NCBI GenBank assembly: GCA_040437565.1
Contig: JBDOQK010000001.1
Location: forward strand, 744,001 to 808,000
Source of the DNA: Albugo candida
Taxonomy: Eukaryota; Oomycota; Peronosporomycetes; Albuginales
Direction of reading: 5' to 3'
Length of the DNA stretch: 64,000 nucleotides
This document shows, piece after piece, positions 23,194-33,981 of this stretch. Made by a program: the position numbers and the translations under genes. The first letter of the stretch is position 1. Each line of letters starts with the position of its first letter. Below the pieces are notes generated by a model. That model searched no databases and was not told the DNA's origin. It saw nothing but the letters and a program-made list of their open reading frames with translations.

Positions 23194-26100
23194 TCATCGT
23201 TTAGGTTTTCTACCCCGTTTGGATCGAATTTCTGCATTCCGCTTATCTTTCTTCATGCGCGGATCCACAATTTTCACACGTCCACCTTTTGAATTTGTAT
23301 TTTTGGCATTTGATGTTCGACCACCACGTCGGGACACGACATAAACCTTATTTTCTTTCTTCAGCTGTGCTTTCTTCATAGTTTTCTCAATAGCTTTCAG
23401 TTTTTCACGTGTGGGAAGATCTGGTTGATTTGCAATCTCAGACGATTTCCGTTTCGCTATTTGAATTTTTTTCAATTGCTGTCGTTTCTTCCGTTGTCTC
23501 GCTTCAGCGACTTTCTTGACTGGCTTTGATGCGATTTCGAGGAATCGCTGGCGCATTTGCTGCATAAGTTTGGGAGGAATAGGCAATTGAGGTCGATAAT
23601 GCTTCTCTTCGTCGTCTAGAAACCAAGAGGGCAAAGCTTTTGGGTCATTCCACCCGTAACGATTATAGCTCGAATCGATAATTTCTTTGGCTTTAGAGCG
23701 TTTGATCATCATAGTTGCCAGCGCAAGCGTTTTTGCCCTATCTTCGGTGTCGTAGAGTTCAGTATCCGAGTCGTAACGACGATCATCAATGACGTCCAGA
23801 CCACATTCATCCGATTCAGGAGCTTTCACAACTTCAAACGACGATGTCCCACCTTCAACGCTCGTGGAGTTGTCTGTCAACGCTGCTCCCATTCCAGACC
23901 GGATAAGCTCACGTTTTTCGGTGATTTCTTCGTCCTCACAGTCAGAAGAATCAAATTCCTCTTGATCTACTGCGGGTAAGGCAACGTCGACCAATGTATC
24001 TTCAAATTCTTCAGATTTCAGTTTCTTCTTCTCACGACGAGTTTTTCGCTCAGCTGCAGCCTTTCGTTTCTCCTTTCGAAGAATTTTGTCGGATTTCGGC
24101 ATTGAAGGGAGTGTGGAATTAGTGTCCAAAGCGCCTTCGAACAGTTTGTTACCGGAAAACCAACGAGAGACGACAGCTTTATCTGTGTGGAGTTCTGGAA
24201 ATCGCAAATTCACAGCCAATTGCTTTTTCGGAGAATCTTCATCGTCATCCGAGCTCTAAAGCAACATCAAATTAGAATCGATGGAAAAGTATAACAGGTA
24301 TTCTATGTTGAAAGACAAGAGGACAGGGAGCTGATGTAAAACAGCTGCCTGTCAGACATCCTTGCTTCCTTTCAATTTTCCCCATTTTTGACAACTGAAT
24401 TGAGTACGGAAAATTCTCAAAACAGACAACACTGAATGGGGATTCAGTCAAACACAAATTCGAGCGCGTGCTCACCTCTTCGGGATTGATCATTGTCTGA
24501 TACGTATCGATGTCTCCATCATACATAGCTGAATCTTGTGTCAAAGCCTCACCAGCCAGTGCTCGTTTAGCAATCTTAGTACGTTTCTTCATGTTTGCTG
24601 TCTTTGAAGCATCTCCTCGCCGAGATAAAAATTGGTCGTACATGGAATCCATTTGGGTATCTAAAAGCTCATCATACTCATCTTCGTCACAATCGGTGTT
24701 GTCCTCGGTCGGATTCTCGTCTTCACTCCCGTTTTCTGGAACAGCATTCTCAAGATCATCGACATTGTTTTTCGAGAGACCAAGCTTTGAGAGACTGAAT
24801 ACAGACTCCGATTCAGTGACATCGATTCCTTCTTCATTCATTCCCAAAGCGGCTCGCACTCGAAGTTTTCGTTTTTTCTCCCGATCCTATGAACTGAATG
24901 GTTAACAAAATGAGACAGCTATAAAGACGACAGAAACTCAGAGAAGAGGTATGTTTGAGCACATGAACGGTTGGAAATAAGACGGGATACAAATTCCAAC
25001 AGCTGAAGGCTGCAAGCATTTATATAGGCGAGTTCAATGACCGATCTGTTCAAGGATCCGCCTCATGGAGACGCACCTCTGCACGTAAAGCAAAGAGGGC
25101 CTTGGATATCGCCAAATCTAGCTATTTGTATGTACGTTCCCAATCGAACCTGTTCTCATGACAACGTAGTTGCGAGAGCGGGGGATTTAGAGAACTGGAC
25201 TGGTTTTGGCGCTTAACGGGAGTTGAGGAGGGTTAGTCCTGCAACATGTCAATCTGAAATGACAAGAACTACTGGGACACGCCTTGAAGGGATATCGTGC
25301 TCTTCCATTTGAGGTTCTGTCGTCCGTATTTGGTTGCGTACCTTTTTTTTCTCTCGTTTCTTCTTTGCGAGGGTGTTTGCTCTCATTTGGGATAGTTCTT
25401 CTCGGATCATCGTTTCTGAATCAGGTGTTTCGGACGTTGGAGCATCGTCTTTGACATTCTCAACAGATATAGCTCCTGCTGGTTCTTCTTTGGTTGCGGA
25501 TTGTTGAAGTAATTTTTGATATCCGATCATTTTCAGTCTCCACTTTAGCAAATGCTTAAAGTCTGCTTTCCCTAGGACCTTATACATAAAACGTCAGAAA
25601 TGGACATGAAATAACAGGAAATGAGAATAATCAGACAGAGCCGCAGAATGCGTCAGCGCAGCCATTGGCTTCCTGATGGGTTTTCCAGAAATTAATCCGG
25701 CAACAGGAACAACAATGGAGCGAAATCTGATTGTGGGCTCCACTTTCATCCTTTCATTCTTAAATACTGCCGTAAAGGTGAGATTGCTTACCCGAAGATC
25801 CTGCAAACAGGTGACGATTTCTGGTGTCGTGCTTGTGTGTTCTCGATATAACGTATCGCCGTCATTGAAACGAATCGAAGTCGAGTCAGTCAAAAACTGA
25901 ATTGGATCGGAATCATTGATAAATTCCTGAACGCTCTTTTCATTTGTCAGCGTGATTCCTAAAGTTTCGTTGTAGCCTATCGTCCATTTAGAAAATGAGA
26001 TGGGATTCATTAGGAATGAGAATGTCATAAGTCCCTTTGCATCTCCAAAGATGCAAAGCAAAAGCTTTTCTTTCGAGACACAAAGCTTGATAGTTGCTAT

Positions 26101-26911
26101 CGGCTACAAGTAGCACACGTCTTTTACCACACAAAAAGACGAGAGACTCTAGATAGAATGCAGCCAAACAATAGAAAGGGAACTCACCCTCTCTATGACG
26201 CTTTTGAACTCCGAATTTGGGATGGAATATAGTGACCGATTTGTTCTGAGAAGGATCGCCCAATTGCTCAAAGACACATTTCGGGTCGAATAATTTTGGA
26301 TCGATAGTGTGTGGGGCCAAAAAGTGTTCACAGACAACGAAAATTTCTGCAGACTCATTTCTTGACGAAAGTGGTTTGGTGGCGCTCACTTTTTTGAATA
26401 ATTGACGGAAGACCCATAAAAGTGCGTTGTAATCTTGCGATCGAAATACTTTTGATACAAACGTGGCGCCTTGACCCATAACATCTGCGGCCAATTTGAG
26501 CGCGATAAGGGACAATTCGTTTTGCACATACGCATCTTTGGAGTATTCAGCACCAACATTAGGCGCTCCATCACATAATACAACATCCGCTTGCCAATTT
26601 TGCATCTCTTGACGAATTATTTGTCGGCATTTTGAAGTTGTAATATCGCATTGAAATGTCTTCACACCGCGAATTGGACGTATAGGAAGAAGATCGATAC
26701 CAATGATGATACTTGAGGCCGGCATGTACTTTGCAGCAACTTGACACCATCCTCCTGGTGCCGCACACAGATCGATGCATACTTTTGCCGTCGAAAGAAA
26801 GTCGTACTTTTTGTTCAATTGTATCAACTTGAAAGCTGAACGAGCTCGGTATCCTTGCTGGCGTGCTAGCAGATAGTATTTATCCTTATCATGCTTCTTT
26901 CGTTTTACCAT
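23194..26911 (-). CDS. SPB1: SPB1 / FTSJ3, pre-rRNA 2'-O-ribose methyltransferase
   Basis: An AdoMet-dependent methyltransferase of the RrmJ/FtsJ fold that acts on 27S pre-rRNA in the nucleolus. Five exons: 26911-26188, 25976-25792, 25578-25342, 24886-24476 and 24255-23194, giving 872 residues. The N-terminal domain shows the K-D-K-E tetrad in context: [34 protein letters not shown] and [11 protein letters not shown], with DLCAAPGGW for AdoMet. Splice joins restore [30 protein letters not shown] and [16 protein letters not shown]. The C-terminal SPB1 domain is acidic then basic ([37 protein letters not shown]). The introns (211, 213, 455 and 220 nt) are about four times the local norm; see the snoRNA candidate in intron 1. 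Confidence 0.95.
24303..24465 (-). ncRNA. Possible second structured RNA (H/ACA-like) in SPB1 intron 4
   Basis: The 220-nt intron 24475-24256 contains a hairpin with CTCGAA/TTTGAG below a roughly symmetric internal loop and ACTGAAT-cccc-ATTCAGT above it. Next is AATTTTCC...GGAAAATT, then AAAGGA (fits ANANNA). A third hairpin, GACAGG-c-AGCTG / CAGCT-c-CCTGTC, is followed by ACA at 24308-24306. Three stems is not the standard two-hairpin layout, so this is weaker than the intron 1 candidate. Confidence 0.25.
26020..26167 (-). ncRNA. Candidate intronic H/ACA snoRNA in SPB1 intron 1
   Basis: Seen in the 211-nt intron 26187-25977. The 5' hairpin has lower stem GGCTGCA (26165-26159) with TGTAGCC (26108-26102), an internal loop, and upper stem CGTCTTTT (26141-26134) with AAAAGACG (26125-26118). 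One nucleotide after the lower stem comes ATAGCA (26100-26095), a match to box H (ANANNA). The 3' hairpin has a perfect 10-bp stem, CTTTGCATCT-ttgg-AGATGCAAAG (26058-26035). ACA follows at 26025-26023, about 45 nt before the 3' splice site. Length about 148 nt. Box order and size match an H/ACA snoRNA; no target was worked out. Introns elsewhere in the window are about 50 nt, so the extra length needs explaining. Confidence 0.45.
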
Positions 26912-29900
26912 TTGGTAGCAAAAGCAAACTTGCTGACAAAGTTGTGATTACATGCGCTGTGCGCCATTCATTCTTCACGGCATTACAACCAATCAATCCG
27001 AAGGCAAGTTATCAGATAGGAAGCCTGTTATAAAAGCATGGCGATAGATCGCATGTTAGGCAGCATTATCCATCATAAAGAACCTTACAAAGCAAGATCA
27101 GAACAAGAGAGCGAAATGAGCGCAAAGGCGATTCAGTATGATAAGAAGGACACCGACTATAAAAAGCTTGTACAAAAATACGCAAGGTGGTACTATCGAC
27201 CGGGAGAATCGACATATCCATCAGAAACGACCGGTGGAATTAGTCGAATCGATTAGAACCGATTATCATTTTGAATTCTTACGGCCGCGTACTACTCGCG
27301 CAGTTTACGAACAACTTCAGTGCTGCCGGAGGTAGTCGCACGCTTGGCACTTCAATTGCTTCTGTGATCCTGGAACCAATCACAACTGCATCGACAGCTT
27401 TCCAAGTGCTCTCGGGCCGATAAGCCAAATTCCAACGCCAAGGCTTCGACACTCGATCGCGAACTGCACCGAAGTATCAGTGACAATTGTTATTTTTAGC
27501 ACACTTTACTTTTTTCTATAAATTCGTACAAATTGGGAGCCGATTCCTTGCGTTCCCAAGTGATACCATTCCAACTGACGCATTAGATTAATCCGTGAGC
27601 GATCGAATTGATCACATCGATCCCTTCTTCCGATGTAATTGGAGGAATCAATGAAATGTGATACAACCCATTTTTTTGGCATACGACTAAATGCGGCAGC
27701 TTCTTCGGAACGAACATCGACGATAGTGAACCCTCCTGCGCCATCTGCAGTAACGTCCTTACGTAGCGTCGTGTCCCAGTCGTGTCGAAGAAAATTGTTA
27801 GTGTCCCATCAATACATTTGGAAATGTGAGGTCACTTCTTTCGCCTTTCAGACTCTCAAAAGCGCATCTTCCATAGAGATATTATGATCCACTCCACGCT
27901 GATGAGCGGGTTGTATGGTCGAGCCATTAGCGGTAGGTCATATAAACACGTACTTTTCTTGTCCAACGCACTTTCAAAAGAAGAATCCTCACTCAGCGCT
28001 AATAAAATATCGACAGTGTCTTCTTTATCCACAAATCCACGAGTTAATGCTATAAAAACCGCTCATTGCTCCCGTTTCGCCTTCACGCATGGTCCTTTAT
28101 CGAGAGGCTGTATCAAGAGAATTAGGTCTGTGATGGATTCATTCGAGATTATTTCAACCGACTCATTTCAATGAATGGTTGCAGGGATAGTTTGATGGAA
28201 AATAAGACGAGAATTCGAAGTTATGGTTATCACGCCTGAGAAATCGACAAACTTGAATGAGACCAGCGATATGGACGTGCTACAGTGACTCGGACTCTAT
28301 ACGTTGCTGTCACGATTCTCTCTGTCGCTTTGAAGCGGCGAGCATTTTCGGATGGAAAAGCGACTTCGGACACCGCAAGTGGAGCAAATGAGCTAGAATT
28401 GACAGAAGAAGGATAGAAGTATGTAAAAAACAAAGCGGATGAAACAGCTCTCTTGCGACAGAGTCGCATGACACTCTAATCGATTAATTCTTATAATGAA
28501 AATCGAAACATTTTTTGAGTGATTGGATCCGAGGGGTATAGTGTAAAAAGTATTGGCGTAGACCATCGCTGACACGCGGTTTGAAGTAGATTCCACCAGT
28601 TAGTTACGTCTCCTGCTGCATGAAAGGAGAGTATTCCTCGGACAAATTGGAAGCGTCAACTGCCACATTCTTCTTCTGTGTTGAGGACATGCTTTTCATG
28701 ATCGATAAGGTATACTTCGGGACGTCGTGGATTCTCTGAATGACAAAAATCCACGGGTAGGAGCTGTGCATTCTTTTAAGTACTCGACTCATGCATCTAT
28801 AAAGAGTATGTGTTCATAAAGTGAATCCAAATGAGAATATGGGAGTACAGCAGAGTCCGAGCAAAATCCATCCAGAAATGCTCGTAGTCGACTTCAACGT
28901 GATGTCATTCATTTTCTTGCAAAGCGCAGAAAAAATGTTCAATACAATATCGCGTATCAATCCAATTTGGTCAACTGATTCTGATTCTGATAACACATGT
29001 GGATATAAAGTGACCCAAGCGCGCGCGCCTGCTGCGAGAAAAATGAGCTGATGCTCGATTAGAAGTAAATACGAGCTCAAAAAATAATCAAACGTTGGAC
29101 AATTCTCTGAAATAAAAGAATTGAATGATTTGCCGACGTTCCATCATCATTTTGCCACCAATGCGATGGATTGTGTCACGACTACTTGAAGTTTGCTTTA
29201 TCCGGTACTACCGATACCGTTGAAGTACAGAAAGTGTCGCAAGAACCGTTATAAACTGTATGAAAATGGATTTCACTGCATCTTGTTCCGTCTCTTCCAA
29301 TAAATAACTGACAATGCCTTTTTTTTGTCTCATTAATGAGCTGCGACTCAAGTCTGCACACACCAGCGACAGCTGTGATCGCTCTATAAAGTCGAGGCTT
29401 CATCGTCCATCATCTAAAATACCAACCAAGTGGTCGCTTGCATGGTCTTTTCCTCCAAAAGGATACGTCAGATTGTTTTCTCGAGTGGATCGCTTTCTGA
29501 AAGCGCAGACGACCCACATGTTCGATGAGACTCTAACGCATTATTTGAATCGGTGAACGCATGATGAGGTCGAAAAAGTAGCGGATAGTGATAATACGAC
29601 TGGAACATTTCACGTATCGAATTAGTTTCATTCCTCTGCGAGAACGTGCACTCGCTCATCAAACCGTTACTGACGCAGACCTTCCATCGGTTTCCGAGGC
29701 TTCTCCAAGAGAGAAAAACTACGATCGAAAGATATCTTCAGAATCCTCCAAGAGTGTCGACGAAGCAGTGCATCCTCTTTCGATCAATTCTTCGTTGTAA
29801 TGACTACGCAGGTTTTTGTGCGCGTCCTCGACGACGAAGATGATAATGTTGTGGCAGCCGGTATAAAATATCGCTCGATTGGCGCTGCAGAAAGTTCAAG

Positions 29901-32369
29901 TGCTACTGAGCTCAGCAGATTGAGTCAAGCTCAAACTTCACGACGTCGCAAATGCAGCGTTTTTGGATGCGATTGCTGATAATATAATGATGGACTAGTC
30001 GCCTATGCGGGTGCTTCATGATGCGGGAAAGAGCCGTTTCCTGAAAGCATCATCAACTAGCTAGAAAGTCGCATGATTAACTCAAATGCAGACTGCCTGA
30101 ATCGATCTCGAGCGATTCTACAACTCGCATAATTTGTTGGCCGTTAGTGTTTTCTCGATTAGGTTCATTCGTCGGAGAACTCGAATCACTTTTGGGTATT
30201 CTTGAAAGACTATTACACGATGTAGATCAGCATATAGTAAGGCATTGTAGACAGGTGTCGTACGCGCTTTCCAAAAATGAGGGTATGTTTGATCAATGTG
30301 ATGCTGGGAGCCGACTTGTCAAAGGCCTTGGACCGATATACCTCCTCTCGATCTGCATCCGATCTCGTTAAATTGATGACAATGTTGGCGGCTCAAGACC
30401 CAGATGATATCACTCTATTATGCACAGAATCCTTTCGTGTTTTCTGTTTTACTCGTAAGAGTTGTCTCAAAGATTTAATGATGGAATCCTAGACGAATCG
30501 AGGCTGGTAGACCCAGGATCAAGGCCTTCAAGATTAAGTTGCTTTGCTGCTGGATAAACCCGTCGTGGAGCAACAATTGCCAAGATATCGTTTGTGGAGA
30601 TGTTGGCCAAATTACTTTGTGATGCAGACGCTCGAGTTCGGGAAATGGCTTTGCATGCCGCCGTCGTCATGAATCAGGTTGGAATAGGTATTTACTCGCT
30701 ACTGGAACACTTGGACGATGAGGATTCACGGAGTGGAATCTATTACAAAAGATTGAAGATAAAACTTATTCCGCTGGGGAAGGACCTCATCTCGTTGGGA
30801 ATAAAAGTTTTCACGTACCAAACTGTTCATCACTGAGGCTGTTAGACAATGTGTTCATCTGTAGAAGAAGAGCACGGGAAATTGATCTCTGAAGTAAGTT
30901 TGCAACACCCTATTCGCCTTCTAGTACCCAACCTTAAAAACATACGATAAGATTATCCGTTTGGGGTATAGGATGAGGTAGAGCACACTGGTCGGGCAAA
31001 GGAAAAGAAGAGGTTGGAGGTACAGAATTTGTCACCTGGTTTACGGAAAAAGAGTCCTTACGATTTTGCCACCCGTTGAAAGTATTTTACGTTCGAGCTC
31101 GTCAGAAGTACTCGAGTGGAATCCTTTTCTCGACAGCTTGAATGTTCAAGGGAGCGGCGAGGAGAGTGTGGTGTTTCGATCGATTAAAAATGCGACAAAG
31201 TTTGATGCAGAATAGCGGTGAGAAGGTCAAAGTCGTCCATTTTCGATGAGTACAGCCGCAATGTGTACGCGAGCACGTAGCTTACAGGAAAGTTTATCAC
31301 TTCCGTGCACGTGAAGGAGCCCTCAAGCAGCAGAAAGGAAAAGGCAAATTTGTCGCTGGCCACCCTCAAAGGGATGGAAGCAAGACAGCAGAGACCCACA
31401 GCTGCTTGAACAAGAGCTCGAATATTTAACAAACGTATCAGCTGCTAGAAATAAATCTCCAAATGTTCCCGAGTCTCCACCATTCATGGGCATTAAAGTC
31501 CAGTCACAAAGAAGCGGGTATTAAAGTTGTGGCGTTGTGACGAGAAAAGGAGGCGATATTCGACCAACAATGATCGGTCGAGTTGATCAGACAAATTACA
31601 TGCAAGGGGGCGAACTGAAGCCTTCTCCACAACCAAAAGGCCGAATGTGAACTAATATCACGATGGTTTGCACTTTTCAAATTGGCATGAAATTCTGTGT
31701 CAATTGTATTTCTTCTTACAGCTGCAAGAATACTCGTACTTCATATCCAACCGCCTACAATTCGTCAAGGGGACCTCTTCCACTTCCCTATAACGGCACC
31801 GCAACCATCTCCACCTACGTAGAATTTAGACATGACCAGATCAGAATCTTCTTTACCTCTTCTCAATTGGCTTCAAACTCGGCCTTGTCAGCTTCTCGGT
31901 TGTCCTCAAGCTAGTTCAAAAAATCTCAAACGGTATCGGATTTGGTTTCTTCGTCGTCGTCTTCGATCGTATTGGCCAAGTTCTCGTCGACTTGAGATTG
32001 CAGACTATACATGAATCGTCCAGCGCGCATCTCTCGTTCCGATCAAACAGGGTTTTTTCNNNNNNNNNNNNNNNNNNNNNNNNNNNNNNNNNNNNNNNNN
32101 NNNNNNNNNNNNNNNNNNNNNNNNNNNNNNNNNNNNNNNNNNNNNNNNNNNNNNNNNNNTCCGAACAAAGGATGTCTTTCCTAGACCGCAGCGTACCGGC
32201 AGCATGCGGGTTAGATCTTCGACATCAATGCAAATTGGACGCAACGCACATAATATAATTCCAAGTGCGAGTCTATCTGCTTTGTGTTTACAATGAGAGG
32301 ACCCCTCAAGCGATTATCGCGCGGCATGAGATGTCTTGTACGATGTGCAATGTTCTCTATTACACACAT
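26912..32369. pseudogene. Gene-poor 5.5 kb of broken coding traces
   Basis: No intact gene could be assembled on either strand. On the plus strand several coding-looking pieces change frame without usable splice sites: 27038-27253, then VELVESIRTDYHFEFLRPRT in another frame to about 27330, then TLGTSIASVILEPITTAS in a third. Others are at 28230-28430 (TVTRTLYVAVTILSVALK), 29588-29980, 30147-30490, and 30590-30830, where MEMLAKLLCDADARVREMALHA resembles a HEAT repeat. The pieces may come from one large decayed HEAT-repeat gene or several. The minus strand at 29080-28814 has a hydrophobic frame of unknown meaning. A gap lies at 32060-32159. A real gene with many tiny exons cannot be fully excluded. 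Confidence 0.4.
32005..32244 (-). pseudogene. P-loop fragment flanking a gap
   Basis: On the minus strand from 32244 the frame reads into RCGLGKTSFVR and then a 100-N gap (32060-32159); beyond it only 17 codons remain before a stop. The Walker A-like GLGKTS codons are in a 29-bp block (32162-32190) identical to 6135-6163 in the relic near the CRN gene. The two gap flanks do not match each other. Probably two remnants of one gene family. Confidence 0.4.
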
Positions 32370-32767
32370 TTATGGTTTTTTACATTTGTGAAGGCGACTC
32401 AGACGCTTCAATCTTCGTTGAAAGCTAGAACAAGGTCGTTTTCCATGATTGGCTTTCTTTGGTCGACGAGCATTCCGATTTAACAGTTCCATAATAGCGT
32501 TTCCCGCGCTTGATACCGTTATTTCTATTGATCCTTGCAGCCGTTTCTCTGAAAATATATTCAGTACTGATGGAATTTTTGCACTTCCAAAGACATAACC
32601 TGGAAGAGCATAAATCACATCACGTTCTAAGAGAGTGTAAATAATGACATCTGAAGCTTTTAACCTGTAGCTGAATTAGAAGAGAATGATGCTGGCAATG
32701 TTGTGAAATTCCCATGAGATTGCTGCACCCATCGAGTAGCTGAGAAGAGAGGCAAACGAGCTAACAT
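32370..32767 (-). CDS. Small basic protein with a mitochondrial-type presequence
   Basis: Two exons, 32767-32665 and 32626-32370, joined by a 38-nt GT-AG intron, giving 119 residues. The N-terminus (MLARLPLFSATRWVQQ) is Ser/Arg-rich without acidic residues, as in mitochondrial targeting peptides. The middle (DVIYALPGYVFGSAKIPS) is weakly hydrophobic. The C-terminus is strongly basic, with ARRPKKANHGKRPCSSFQRR and an end in KCKKP. A small, basic, mitochondrial protein of this kind could be a mitoribosomal protein, but I cannot name the family. It is the only intact gene between 26.9 and 33.9 kb. Confidence 0.6.
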
Positions 32768-33981
32768 GTTGATTCTTTACTGCCACTTGTTCTGTGTTTC
32801 TACACCACCGTAGCTGCTGCAATATAAGGCCCTATTGAAAGAGCTTATTGTCTTCCCTTCGGGACCAACGCAAATGACTCCAGATAGTCTTAAATGTATG
32901 TGGCGTTAGTGCCAGTTTGATCCGAGAACTCGCTGTATACTTTAGATTGTGTCAATCTCAAGTGGAACGAAATACAATGATGGTATGCGACTGTAATTAG
33001 TCGGATTGCAATATTTTTGAAACAAAGGTTGCATTATGTAGAAATCGTATGGCTTGCGCACGAAGCAAATTGATTACAAACGATAACTTGACATGGATGA
33101 GTTTTTTTTGCATTCATTTTCGAGTCTCACCCACCATCTTATTGTTGTATGAATGACAAGTACCCTTTCAGCTGCTTCATATCTTGTCGGATGTTTCTAC
33201 TGCGATCAGGTACTCTTTCTGTGACTACACGACTTGATAAAGACGCATTTACGTTGTAACTGGTGTCGACACAAGACAGCATGATATGGATTCGGTTGCC
33301 AACTCAATTTAATATCTGTACGCATGAAATGATGGCAGTATATCTTCTTTTACGCTTAATGCCCTGCAAACAAGGTGGAACTTTGGTTTCGCTATTCTAC
33401 TGATTCAGCTCAAACTGATGTCACTTACTCAATCATGTCGGACTTTACTTGAAGAGGTCAAAGTAGACGTAGGATGGTCTTCTCCGAGCGCGTGAAAAGT
33501 ACTCATATTCTGCCACGTAGATGTGAGCATTCGACTACACTTTCGTCAAAATAAGTGCTTTTCATCACAAGTAAGATAAAGATCAATTAATACAGGCGTA
33601 GAGTGCACCGAGTGTTTACTTATGTATGCATATGCATGCGTCTTCCAAATACATCACGCTTTGCCAAAGGTTGATTGCAGGTTTTATGCAAGTATCTGTT
33701 CTTCTCGTAAGAGTTGTGGAACACAAGAAGATATAATGATTGTCTGCTCTTGAATCCTGTGTACCAAGTTTCAACGCCCAGCCGCAGTACCAAGTAGTGC
33801 GCGCTTATGCTTTCTCGACGATAATGTATTGTTACCCCGTCCATATATAGACTTCCGAAGAGAATGCTTTTGATTATCTGCCGAAGGTGATGAAACTTTC
33901 AGGTCCCCTAATTCCACAGTTGATATTATTCCCGGGTACCACTGATCAAGTATTTTCGTGTGTGAAGTCCGTATCTATCGC
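32768..33981. other. Intergenic, nothing recognised
   Basis: About 1.2 kb upstream of the alpha/beta hydrolase gene, mostly inside the duplicated unit that starts at 32884. One minus-strand frame (33844-33620, 74 codons) has no recognisable features. Confidence 0.4.

Larger units (their letters stand above)
17427..23466. repeat. False duplication flanking a gap (2970 bp x2)
   Basis: 17427-20396 and 20497-23466 are the same 2970 bp by reading, separated by 100 N (20397-20496). The unit runs from the middle of UTP5 through all of deoxyhypusine synthase into the 3' end of SPB1. The first copy breaks off inside SPB1 and the second begins inside UTP5, so neither breakpoint respects a gene. Identity also covers introns and intergenic DNA. 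This fits two overlapping contigs left unmerged. Confidence 0.93.

Noticed and set aside
25141-25160. tRNA-like GGTTCGA box in SPB1 intron 3 (minus strand)
   Set aside because: The T-arm stem does not close and no acceptor or anticodon arm could be placed around it.
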